From an uncultured Bacteroidales bacterium (GTDB lineage Bacteria; Bacteroidota; Bacteroidia; Bacteroidales; Bacteroidaceae), in assembly GCA_937901185.1 (NCBI GenBank), contig CALCHR010000055.1, positions 1-5,078 on the forward strand: a stretch of 5,078 nt of DNA, given 5' to 3'. Shown piece by piece: positions 1 to 5,078 of this stretch; positions within the stretch are counted from its first letter, which is position 1; each line of letters opens with the position of its first letter. Under the pieces are notes generated by a model. It was not told the origin of the DNA and did no database searches. It saw nothing but the letters and a program-made list of their open reading frames with translations. The position numbers and the translations under genes were made by a program.

Positions 1-67
1 TAGGAAAAACTCGGAGTTTACTAGGAAAAATTTGTAGTTTACTAAGTTTTCCTAGTAAAGGCCTAAG
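1..67. repeat. Left copy of flanking inverted repeat, 21-base units
   Basis: This AT-rich, non-coding segment is built from 21-base units at 1-21 and 22-42, both beginning TAGGAAAAA and ending AGTTTAC, plus a divergent stretch from 43. Bases 1-50 are the exact reverse complement of 5024-5073. Without gaps the match continues more weakly to 67 (10 of 17 bases), keeping CTAG at 52-55 and CTAAG at 63-67. The middle of unit 1 is a palindrome, AAACTC-G-GAGTTT; unit 2 keeps it imperfectly. The repeat starts at the window edge, so more units may lie outside. It may be a dispersed intergenic repeat family or a terminal inverted repeat. Confidence 0.9.
17..59. repeat. 13-bp inverted repeat inside the left repeat copy
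   Basis: TTTACTAGGAAAA at 17-29 is the perfect reverse complement of TTTTCCTAGTAAA at 47-59, leaving a 17-base loop. The second arm is a half-unit in the opposite orientation to the two upstream units. The right-hand repeat copy lacks this arm, because its equivalent positions have diverged. It could form a hairpin in RNA or be a paired protein-binding site. There is no T-run behind it, so it is not a classical terminator. Confidence 0.6.
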
Positions 68-112
68 TTTTTCGGATGTAACTCTTTCTTTCTTCCGGCC
101 TGTTTTTCCTAC

Positions 113-127
113 TTATACAAAGTATAA
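113..127. promoter_or_regulatory. Short perfect dyad in the operon leader
   Basis: TTATAC and GTATAA are perfect 6-base inverted arms separated by AAA. The dyad lies about 60 bases upstream of the candidate -7 element at 187-194, a possible operator position. In such AT-rich DNA a dyad of this size can easily arise by chance, so it is recorded only as a candidate. Confidence 0.2.
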
Positions 128-186
128 AATATGTTGCGCTATGGTAAAAAAACTGCCTGAGACTGCTCCGCTTATTAAAAAATATA

Positions 187-194
187 TAAATTTG
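187..194 (+). promoter_or_regulatory. Candidate Bacteroidetes promoter (-7 element) for the five-gene operon
   Basis: TAAATTTG is an exact match to the Bacteroidetes -7 consensus TAnnTTTG. It lies 58 bases before the start at 253, giving a likely leader of about 50 bases. The expected -33 TTTG, 19-21 bases upstream, is not present, so the match is only half complete. A 5-base dyad, TCCGC (167-171) and GCGGA (194-198), brackets the element and could be an operator. No gene was found in 68-252; it is AT-rich leader DNA. Confidence 0.45.
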
Positions 195-252
195 CGGAAA
201 CCTTAAATGGAAAAAATTTATGACAAACAATACGCTCATCAAAAACACTACT

Positions 253-738
253 ATGAAGATAAAAGTATTACTACTGCTGGCAGTAGCAGCCTTGCTCTGC
301 CACACACCTCTCCAAGCCGCCGGCAACGAGCCTATCAAGTATGACATTGCCAGCGCCGGCTCCGGAGTGCAAGGAACCTACCTCGTAAAAGTATGGGTCT
401 ATTCCAAAACCGGAAAGGTGACCGACGAACAGCTCAAGTACGCCGCCGTGCATGGCTGCATCTTCCGCGGATTCTCCGGCGGACAAGGAATGCCGTCACA
501 GCGAGCCATCGCCACCAGTCCCACCGTGGAACAAGACCATGCCGACTACTTCAAGGCTTTCTTTGAGGACGAGAACACTTATCTGCAATATGCCTCCGTG
601 GTGGGAGCGTCCTACGAGCGAGTGAAGCTCCAGAAAAAGGGATACAAAGTAGGCGCCGTGGTACAGGTCAACAAAGACCAGCTGCGCCGCGACCTTGAAA
701 AAGCCGGCATCGTCAAAGGATTATCCAGCGGATTCTGA
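253..738 (+). CDS. Secreted LPP20/FlgT-N-like small protein, paralogue A
   Basis: Exported protein of 161 residues, function unknown. An in-frame ATG lies at 220, but the start at 253 puts a clean signal peptide at the N-terminus (residues 1-22, hydrophobic core VLLLLAVAALL, cleavage near LQA-AGN). No lipobox Cys is convincing. The mature part runs strand (41-50), helix (56-68), a variable loop, an aromatic block Y99-F100-x2-F103-F104, then a strand (131-139) leading into a helix (141-151). This resembles LPP20/FlgT N-terminal envelope domains. It aligns with the product of 1370-1855 without gaps over about 75 residues, so the two are paralogues. As first gene of the operon it is followed 36 bases later by the barrel gene. 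I recall similar proteins in other Bacteroidales, unverified here. The family placement is inferred from the pattern. Confidence 0.88.
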   Translation: MKIKVLLLLAVAALLCHTPLQAAGNEPIKYDIASAGSGVQGTYLVKVWVYSKTGKVTDEQLKYAAVHGCIFRGFSGGQGMPSQRAIATSPTVEQDHADYFKAFFEDENTYLQYASVVGASYERVKLQKKGYKVGAVVQVNKDQLRRDLEKAGIVKGLSSGF

Positions 739-774
739 TACCTCCATCATCTCACAGACTAAACAGAAACGGTT

Positions 775-1344
775 ATGAAAAAAATTTTTATGCTCACATT
801 GGCCGCAGCATTTTTCTCTGCAGCCCTGGCACAACAACCTGTGCGCTTACCCGAAAAGCCTAAGCAAGGATACACCCATCACTCCGATTTAGACAAAGGC
901 TTTTGGTGCTCCATCGAAGCTGAAGGCGGCAGCAGCGTCTTTATTGAGAAACGCAACATGCAAGTGGCCGGTGCACGCTTCACTGCCGGCTATCGCTTCA
1001 ACGAATACTTGAAAGTGGGCGCAGGCTTTGGCGGCCGCTACTATTTTAACAACAACGACGTACGCCGCAAGCGCGACTCCGGTTTCACCCTACCCTTGTA
1101 TGCCGACCTCCGCGGCAATTTTATCTCACAGCGTAACCGCGACGTCGTGCCCTACTGGAACGTCAGCGTAGGCGGCGCCGTGTGGGACGGTTTCTTCTTC
1201 TCGCCAACCATAGGCCTGCGCTTCGGAGAAGAGCGCGACTCCTGGTTGCTCGGTCTCAGCTACAGCTTCAACAACATACAAGCAGCGCCGGGCAATAGCA
1301 AAGAAGCCAACTTCCTACTGCTCCGCGTAGGATATGAATTCTAA
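775..1344 (+). CDS. Small outer-membrane beta-barrel protein
   Basis: Protein of 189 residues, predicted to insert in the outer membrane. The signal peptide (1-19) has a hydrophobic core MLTLAAAFFSAA and cleaves at ALA-Q20. The mature chain is a series of short amphipathic strands rich in Gly, Tyr and Phe, roughly at 42-55, 63-75, 77-92, 103-114, 124-136, 138-150, 155-166 and 178-189. It ends in Val-Gly-Tyr-Glu-Phe, the terminal aromatic signature recognised by the BAM machinery. Length and strand count suggest an eight-stranded barrel of OmpX/OmpW size. The connecting segments are short, and no plug or ligand-binding domain is visible. It is the only predicted integral membrane component of the operon, so it could anchor the soluble partners; that role is inferred. 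The coding sequence opens with seven A's then five T's, with no other sign of phase variation. Confidence 0.87.
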   Translation: MKKIFMLTLAAAFFSAALAQQPVRLPEKPKQGYTHHSDLDKGFWCSIEAEGGSSVFIEKRNMQVAGARFTAGYRFNEYLKVGAGFGGRYYFNNNDVRRKRDSGFTLPLYADLRGNFISQRNRDVVPYWNVSVGGAVWDGFFFSPTIGLRFGEERDSWLLGLSYSFNNIQAAPGNSKEANFLLLRVGYEF

Positions 1345-1369
1345 GACCCATATAAAAACAACGTATAGT

Positions 1370-1855
1370 ATGAAACGCATCAGCAAAATTTTTCTCTGCC
1401 TATTATGTGCATGCAGTTGCATCTCCATATCGTATGCACAAAAAGTGGGCTCCTATCAAGAGAGTCAGATAGAATGTCTCGCCACAGAGATGGACGGCTC
1501 AGTGACCTTGCGCGTGACCGGCACAGGTAAGAACAAGGCCGACGCACAAGAGCAAGCCAAGAAAAACGCAGTCTACGCCGTTATCTTCGAGGGTATCAGA
1601 GATGGCAAAAAAGGCGCCGACTATCGCCCCATCCTTACCGAGGTAAACGCCCGAGAGAGATACGAAGAATATTTCAACATCTTCTTTATGGACGGAGGCG
1701 AGTACAAAAAATATGTATCTATGGCCGACTCCAAGCGCCATTCCAAGGCTAAAGCCACCAACAAACTCTACAAAAGCTATCGCTTGACGGTGCGCGTACT
1801 GCGTAGCGAACTCAAAGCACGCCTTAAGGAAGACGGCGTGTTGAAGCTCCAATAA
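1370..1855 (+). CDS. Secreted LPP20/FlgT-N-like small protein, paralogue B
   Basis: Exported protein of 161 residues, the same length as the product of 253-738 and clearly related to it. An in-frame ATG at 1334 overlaps the previous gene; the start at 1370 gives the proper signal peptide (1-23, cleavage SYA-Q24). Four Cys (10, 13, 15, 17) lie in the signal; LCAC at 12-15 is a poor lipobox with too short a hydrophobic run, so a lipoprotein is unlikely. The mature part shows strand SVTLRVTGTG (44-53), helix with spaced alanines (57-73), the block Y101-F102-x2-F105-F106, then strand YRLTVRVL (137-144) and a helix ending EDGVLKLQ. The alternating V-x-G-x-G strand followed by an Ala-rich helix is typical of LPP20/FlgT-N domains. 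Function is unknown. It is more basic than its paralogue at 121-151, which may mean a different partner. Confidence 0.87.
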   Translation: MKRISKIFLCLLCACSCISISYAQKVGSYQESQIECLATEMDGSVTLRVTGTGKNKADAQEQAKKNAVYAVIFEGIRDGKKGADYRPILTEVNARERYEEYFNIFFMDGGEYKKYVSMADSKRHSKAKATNKLYKSYRLTVRVLRSELKARLKEDGVLKLQ

Positions 1856-1879
1856 AACCATTGTATCAAACCATCCGAT

Positions 1880-1909
1880 GCCGGTAAGCAATTCTTCTAC
1901 TGCACCGGC
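1880..1909 (+). other. Intercistronic hairpin between paralogue B and the DUF6175 gene
   Basis: GCCGGT (1880-1885) pairs with ACCGGC (1904-1909). After an AA bulge, GCA (1888-1890) pairs with TGC (1901-1903), leaving a 10-base loop. No T-run follows, so it should not terminate transcription. It sits in the longest gap of the operon (75 bases) and could be an RNA stability or processing element. This is inference from pairing alone. Confidence 0.35.
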
Positions 1910-1930
1910 CACCGCTAAAAAATATAATTT

Positions 1931-2887
1931 ATGAAACATCTCAGACTTATCACCACCTGCTTGACACTTTGTTTCTGCCTCATGGCAGCCGGTCAGGCAA
2001 AAAAACCAAAGCTGATGGTCGTACCCAGCGACGCCTGGTGTAAAGAGCACGGCTATACACAAGAATTTGACAACCAAGGAACAATGGAAGAAGTGGCCGA
2101 CTACAAGGCTGCCCTTTTGAACAACAAAGACCTGAACAACGCCATCTCAAAAATAGGTATTCTGATGGCCGACCGCGGCTTTCCGCTCCAGGACCTTCAG
2201 CAGACCATCAAGTCTATCAACAATGTCTCTGCCGAAGACCGCCTCATCCGCAGCAAAACCAGCGGCGCTGCTATCCAGGAAAGTCCGCTCGACCGCTTGC
2301 GCCGCACTGCCAAAGCCGATATCATCCTTGAACTCGACTGGACAGTAAACGCCATGGGCCCCAAGCAAAGCATCACCTACAACCTGCGAGGCCTCGACGC
2401 TTACTCCAACAAACAAGTAGCCGGTGCACAAGGCACAGGCGCTCCCTCTTTCTCTGCCGAGGTACCTCTCTTGCTTGAAGAGGCCGTTCAGAACAACATG
2501 GACAACTTCTGCGCCGGTCTGCAGCAACACTTCGACGACCTCTTGACCAACGGCCGCGAGGTGGTGATAGATATTCGCGTATTCGACAATGCCGAGGGTA
2601 TTGACCTCGAGACAGAATATGATGGCTATGAGTTGACAGAGATTATCGACAATTGGATGGCTGAGAACACGGTGAACCATCGTTTCAACAAGTCGGACGC
2701 CACAGAGACCATGATTCTCTTCGACCAAGTGCGCATCCCGCTCTACAAGCTCAACGGTATGCCACAAGATACCGAGGGCTTCACCCGCGAGTTGATGCGC
2801 TACCTCCGCAAGGCTCCCTACAACATTCCTTGTAAAGTTATCAACCGAGGCTTGGGCCGCTGTCTCCTTGTGCTTGGAGAGAAATAA
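1931..2887 (+). CDS. DUF6175-like secreted protein with CsgG/LpoB-like N-terminal half
   Basis: Exported protein of 318 residues resembling the uncharacterised Bacteroidales family DUF6175. The assignment is from memory of motifs such as KLMVVPSDAWC (27-37) and was not searched. The signal peptide covers about 1-22, with cleavage near AAGQA-K. Residues 27-205 follow the CsgG/LpoB/TolB-N plan: an opening strand LMVVPS, a long helical part (55-98), strand ADIILELDWTV (129-139) after a helix with RLRRTAKAD, strand YNLRGLDAYSNKQVAG (150-165) as in the typical 'component of the envelope' hairpin, then a helix (175-206). A second domain (209-318) starts with strand EVVIDIRVFD and ends in VINRGLGRCLLVLGEK; I do not recognise it. 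Mature Cys lie at 37, 194, 301 and 311, so disulfides are possible in the periplasm. The start is preceded by AAAAAATATAATTT, an AT-rich initiation region. Confidence 0.85.
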   Translation: MKHLRLITTCLTLCFCLMAAGQAKKPKLMVVPSDAWCKEHGYTQEFDNQGTMEEVADYKAALLNNKDLNNAISKIGILMADRGFPLQDLQQTIKSINNVSAEDRLIRSKTSGAAIQESPLDRLRRTAKADIILELDWTVNAMGPKQSITYNLRGLDAYSNKQVAGAQGTGAPSFSAEVPLLLEEAVQNNMDNFCAGLQQHFDDLLTNGREVVIDIRVFDNAEGIDLETEYDGYELTEIIDNWMAENTVNHRFNKSDATETMILFDQVRIPLYKLNGMPQDTEGFTRELMRYLRKAPYNIPCKVINRGLGRCLLVLGEK

Positions 2888-2941
2888 GCAATTGCTACCT
2901 GGTTCATCCCCGAGAATTTCACCCCTTAACCATATAAGAAT

Positions 2942-3883
2942 ATGAAATGTTACACTAAAATATTGGCAACACTTTTGCTGGCTGCCGGTTTCTGTACAAA
3001 GGCTGCCGCTCAAGATTGCGACCTTCCCATCGCCGTTGTTCTCTATCCGCAAACCGAACAACTGACCGAGGCGGCCGAAGCGGCTTTGGAAAATCAACTG
3101 ACACGCATCGCCACGGCCAAAGGCCTTGATGCCTCGCTCCCATTCAACCATTTCATTCTAACAGCCCGTATAGATGTACTCGACAAGCACATTGTCTCCG
3201 GAGCCCCCGTACAAATCACAGAAGAACTGGGCTTCACCTTCTACATTGCCGATGTCAACACCAAAACAAAGTTTGCCTCCACCTATTTAGAGGTAAGCGG
3301 CGTAGGTACGAACGATACGAAGTGTCAAATCAACGCCATCCGCCAACTGAAAGGAGCCAACCCAAAGATAGCCGAGTTGTTGGAGAAAGGCCGCGAGAAG
3401 ATTCTCTCCTACTTCGACAACAACTACAAGCAGATACTGCAAGAAGCCGAGCGCAAAGCTGCCTTGCAGCAGTATGAAGAAGCCATCGCCATGGCCGTTT
3501 CCATTCCTTCCTGCAGCAAGGGTGGTAAGGAAGCCACACTGGCCGGTCTGCGCTTCTATGCCAAGTACCGCGACAAGTACAACCAAGGTTTGCTCAATGC
3601 AGCCAAGGCTGTCTGGGCGGCCGGCCAAGGCCAAGAAGAGGCTCGAACAGCCGGAAAAATCCTGGCACAGATTGACCCCGAAGCCGCTTGCTACGACGAC
3701 GCAGAGCGCCTCGCTACGGAAATCAAAAAACAAGTGCGCAGCGACTTGGACTTCGAGATGCGACAGAAGTATAATGACAGTGTGAAACTGGAAAGCCAGC
3801 GCATAGAATCCATGCGCGCCGTCGGCGTGGCATACGGTAAAGGACAGCAGCCACAGACCACTAACATCACATGGCTACACTAA
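2942..3883 (+). CDS. Secreted protein: CsgG-like N-terminal half plus TPR-like helical half
   Basis: Exported protein of 313 residues, function unknown. The signal peptide (1-23) has core ILATLLLAAGF and cleaves at KAAA-Q or AAA-Q24. Residues 29-160 run strand LPIAVVLYP, helix (40-60), strand HFILTARIDVLDKHI (70-84), strand ELGFTFYIADVNT (95-107), strand ASTYLEVSGVGTNDTK (112-127) and helix (128-158), matching the order expected in CsgG/TolB-N-like domains. Residues 160-300 are almost all helical. LQEAERKAALQQYEEAIAMA (166-185) looks like a TPR helix pair, and a similar helix pair follows at 216-245. The tail is polar (QRIESMRAVGVAYGKGQQ). A scaffold or peptide/partner-binding role is inferred. 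It is the last operon gene, ending 24 bases before the terminator hairpin. I recall related proteins across Bacteroidales with no assigned function. Confidence 0.85.
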   Translation: MKCYTKILATLLLAAGFCTKAAAQDCDLPIAVVLYPQTEQLTEAAEAALENQLTRIATAKGLDASLPFNHFILTARIDVLDKHIVSGAPVQITEELGFTFYIADVNTKTKFASTYLEVSGVGTNDTKCQINAIRQLKGANPKIAELLEKGREKILSYFDNNYKQILQEAERKAALQQYEEAIAMAVSIPSCSKGGKEATLAGLRFYAKYRDKYNQGLLNAAKAVWAAGQGQEEARTAGKILAQIDPEAACYDDAERLATEIKKQVRSDLDFEMRQKYNDSVKLESQRIESMRAVGVAYGKGQQPQTTNITWLH

Positions 3884-3907
3884 GCCTGTTTACCTTTTAA
3901 CATACAC

Positions 3908-3948
3908 CTGTCGCCCTGCCTCCCACAGGTTGGGGTGACAGTTTTTTT
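3908..3948 (+). terminator. Intrinsic terminator closing the five-gene operon
   Basis: CTGTC (3908-3912) pairs with GACAG (3937-3941). The stem continues inward through a G-T wobble and CCC/GGG, then two more wobbles, around the loop centred on TCCCACA. Seven T's follow directly (3942-3948). It lies 24 bases after the stop at 3881-3883 and only 16 bases before the ATG at 3965, so it separates the exported-protein operon from the reductase gene. Confidence 0.88.
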
Positions 3949-3964
3949 ATACATCTATATAAAT

Positions 3965-4855
3965 ATGAGAATTCTGATTCTGGGCGCCAACGGCTTTGTG
4001 GGCCGCCGCATTTTGCTCCACCTGGCCCACAGCGGAGCGCACCAACTCCTGGCTTGTTCGCACCATACCGACCTCTGCCCCTCTGCCGGCTATGAATTTG
4101 CAGAAACCGATATGTGCCGGCCCGAACAGCTCGGCGCTGTGCTTGAAGACTTCAAGCCCGAGGTGGTCATCAACGCCGCGGCGCTCTCCGTGGTGGACTT
4201 CTGCGAACAACACCGCGACGAGGCGCTGTGCGTGAACACCACAGCCGTGGAATGGCTGGCTCAACAATGTGTTCTGCGTGGCTGCCGCCTGCTCCACCTC
4301 TCTACGGACTTTGTGTTCGACGGCCGCAAGGGAGCGCCCTATGTGGAGGACGATGTGCCCTGCCCCGTCAATTGGTACGGACATACGAAGTGGCTCGCCG
4401 AGCAGGCCATTGCCCGCCACACCGACAACCATGCCATTCTCCGCGTAGAGGTGGTCTACGGCCGCCCCCTTGCCGGACAGCACGGCAACATTGCTCTGCT
4501 CGTCAAGCAGCGCTTGGAGCAGGGGCTTTCTATGAACGTGGCTACCGACCAATGGCGCACGCCGACCTCCGTGACCGACATCTGCTGCGCCGTCGAAGCC
4601 TTGCTCCCTGCTGAGCATCACGGCATCTTCCACATAGCCGGTCCCGAGCAGATGAGCATTGCCCAACTGGCAGAACGCACGGCGCGCTTCTTCGGGCTGA
4701 ACACAGCCTTGCTCCACGCCACGCCCACGCAGCAAATGCAAGAGAGCACGCCGCGCCCACAGGCCACACCACTCTGCATCGACAAGGCCATGCAGGCTTT
4801 CGGCTATGCACCGCGCACGCTCGAAGAGGGACTGCGCGAACTGATAGAAAAATAA
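3965..4855 (+). CDS. RmlD-like sugar-nucleotide reductase (extended SDR family)
   Basis: Cytoplasmic NAD(P)H-dependent oxidoreductase of 296 residues, close in length to dTDP-4-dehydrorhamnose reductase (RmlD), which makes dTDP-L-rhamnose. A GTG at 3935 lies in frame but inside the terminator; the ATG at 3965 puts the first strand MRILILGANGFVG at the N-terminus. The Rossmann glycines are G7, G10 and G13. VVINAAALSVVDFCE (67-81) follows strand 4. STDFVFDG (113-120) carries the catalytic Thr114, and Y138-x3-K142 completes the triad with the 24-residue Thr-Tyr spacing known in RmlD. RTPTSVTDI (198-206) is the usual substrate-domain segment. No other rhamnose genes lie nearby, so the substrate is uncertain; a related SDR reductase acting on another sugar nucleotide is possible. 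It is more GC-rich than the operon before it (for example 37 G/C in 4141-4200). The leader is AT-rich and no own promoter is clear. Confidence 0.9.
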   Translation: MRILILGANGFVGRRILLHLAHSGAHQLLACSHHTDLCPSAGYEFAETDMCRPEQLGAVLEDFKPEVVINAAALSVVDFCEQHRDEALCVNTTAVEWLAQQCVLRGCRLLHLSTDFVFDGRKGAPYVEDDVPCPVNWYGHTKWLAEQAIARHTDNHAILRVEVVYGRPLAGQHGNIALLVKQRLEQGLSMNVATDQWRTPTSVTDICCAVEALLPAEHHGIFHIAGPEQMSIAQLAERTARFFGLNTALLHATPTQQMQESTPRPQATPLCIDKAMQAFGYAPRTLEEGLRELIEK

Positions 4856-4870
4856 GGGTTGGTCGGTCTG

Positions 4871-4908
4871 TTCCCAGCGCTATCGGGAATGTAGTCCTGC
4901 TCGTCCCG
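4871..4908 (+). other. Two mutually exclusive small hairpins after the reductase gene
   Basis: TTCCC (4871-4875) can pair with GGGAA (4885-4889). The overlapping CGGGA (4884-4888) can pair instead with TCCCG (4904-4908). Both stems are 5 bp, in the 63-base gap between the stop codon and the terminator. The arrangement recalls alternative pairing, but no gene follows in the window to be regulated. It may be no more than a structured 3' untranslated region. Confidence 0.15.
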
Positions 4909-4918
4909 TTTGTTCAAA

Positions 4919-4962
4919 GACCTCCTCGGTGCGTTCTCCGCACAGCGAGGGGGTCTTTTTTT
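4919..4962 (+). terminator. Intrinsic terminator after the reductase gene
   Basis: GACCTCCTCG (4919-4928) pairs with CGAGGGGGTC (4946-4955) through one T-G wobble. GTGC (4929-4932) pairs with GCAC (4940-4943) across a two-base AG bulge, with loop GTTCTCC. Seven T's follow (4956-4962). AAA at 4916-4918 can extend the stem against the T-run. It is a strong Rho-independent terminator 63 bases past the stop codon. Bases 4963-5006 hold nothing recognisable. Confidence 0.92.
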
Positions 4963-5006
4963 CTTCTCCGCCTCCCCTTTCGGAAGGCCATTGTGAAAGA
5001 GAATTT

Positions 5007-5073
5007 CTTAGTAGCTTTCTAGTAAAACTTAGTAAACTACAAATTTTTCCTAGTAAACTCCGAGTTTTTCCTA
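5007..5073. repeat. Right copy of flanking inverted repeat, 21-base units
   Basis: Bases 5024-5073 are the exact reverse complement of 1-50. The match weakens between 5007 and 5023 but keeps the CTTAG and CTAG blocks. TAG trinucleotides begin at 5009, 5020, 5030, 5051 and 5072, giving spacings of 11, 10, 21 and 21 bases. Full units begin TAGTAAACT and end TTTTTCC; one contains the palindrome AAACTC-C-GAGTTT. Base 5074 (G) also fits the next expected position. The copy starts 44 bases after the terminator, in DNA with no open frame. More units may continue past the window end. Confidence 0.9.
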
Positions 5074-5078
5074 GAAGT

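Noticed and set aside
1..67. CRISPR array
   Set aside because: The 21-base units are directly adjacent with no unique spacers, and no cas genes are present.
59..107. Possible terminator made of AGGC/GCCT and CGGA/TCCG arms followed by TTTTT
   Set aside because: The arms are interrupted by a 10-base one-sided bulge and a 17-base loop, so the stem would be weak. It is probably chance pairing in the leader.
63..347. Minus-strand open frame of 94 residues with a hydrophobic stretch
   Set aside because: It overlaps the leader and signal-peptide region of the plus-strand gene, has no initiation signal, and its hydrophobicity is explained by the AT-rich leader on the opposite strand.
775..792. Phase-variable homopolymer at the start of the barrel gene (seven A's then five T's)
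   Set aside because: The tract is short, encodes the normal lysine-rich start of a signal peptide, and the frame is intact.
2147..3151. Long minus-strand open frame (334 codons) across the DUF6175-like gene
   Set aside because: It spans an intergenic gap and two plus-strand genes that have signal peptides and coherent folds. The minus-strand product shows no recognisable domain and is a mirror effect of codon bias.
3935..3963. Sigma70-like GTGACA, 17-base spacer, TATAAA before the reductase
   Set aside because: Bacteroidetes use TTTG/TAnnTTTG promoters, the -35-like part is the terminator stem, and transcription would begin inside the coding region.
3947..4741. Minus-strand open frame (264 codons) opposite the reductase
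   Set aside because: The plus strand encodes an intact SDR enzyme with all catalytic motifs. The reverse frame has no motif and results from high GC at third codon positions.

Overview
The window looks like chromosomal DNA of a Bacteroidales bacterium, probably near Prevotella or Bacteroides. The signs are signal peptides ending in Ala-Gln, AT-rich leaders instead of Shine-Dalgarno sites, one match to the Bacteroidetes -7 element (TAnnTTTG), and a protein resembling the Bacteroidales family DUF6175. The species cannot be fixed from this sequence alone.

Layout: positions 1-67 hold an AT-rich repeat that returns inverted at 5007-5073. The outer 50 bases of the two copies match perfectly. A leader with a candidate promoter (187-194) precedes five plus-strand genes: 253-738, 775-1344, 1370-1855, 1931-2887 and 2942-3883. 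Their gaps are only 25-75 bases and no terminator is visible inside, so they read as one operon. A strong intrinsic terminator (3908-3948) closes it. A separate RmlD-type sugar-nucleotide reductase gene (3965-4855) follows, ended by a second strong terminator (4919-4962).

All five operon proteins carry a type I signal peptide and none has a convincing lipobox. One is a small outer-membrane beta-barrel. Two (161 residues each) are diverged paralogues whose strand-helix-strand pattern resembles the LPP20/FlgT-N class of envelope proteins. The fourth resembles DUF6175 and has a CsgG/LpoB-like N-terminal pattern. The fifth has a similar N-terminal half followed by a helical, TPR-like half. My inference is that they build a periplasmic/outer-membrane assembly of unknown function. 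The flagellar FlgO/FlgP/FlgT rings and CsgG are structural analogies only. The reductase is cytoplasmic and probably an unrelated neighbour.

The flanking repeats are made of 21-base units, about two helical turns, with CTA/TAG steps spaced 21, 21, 10 and 11 bases in mirror image at the two ends. No transposase, integrase or invertase gene lies between them, so their role is open.
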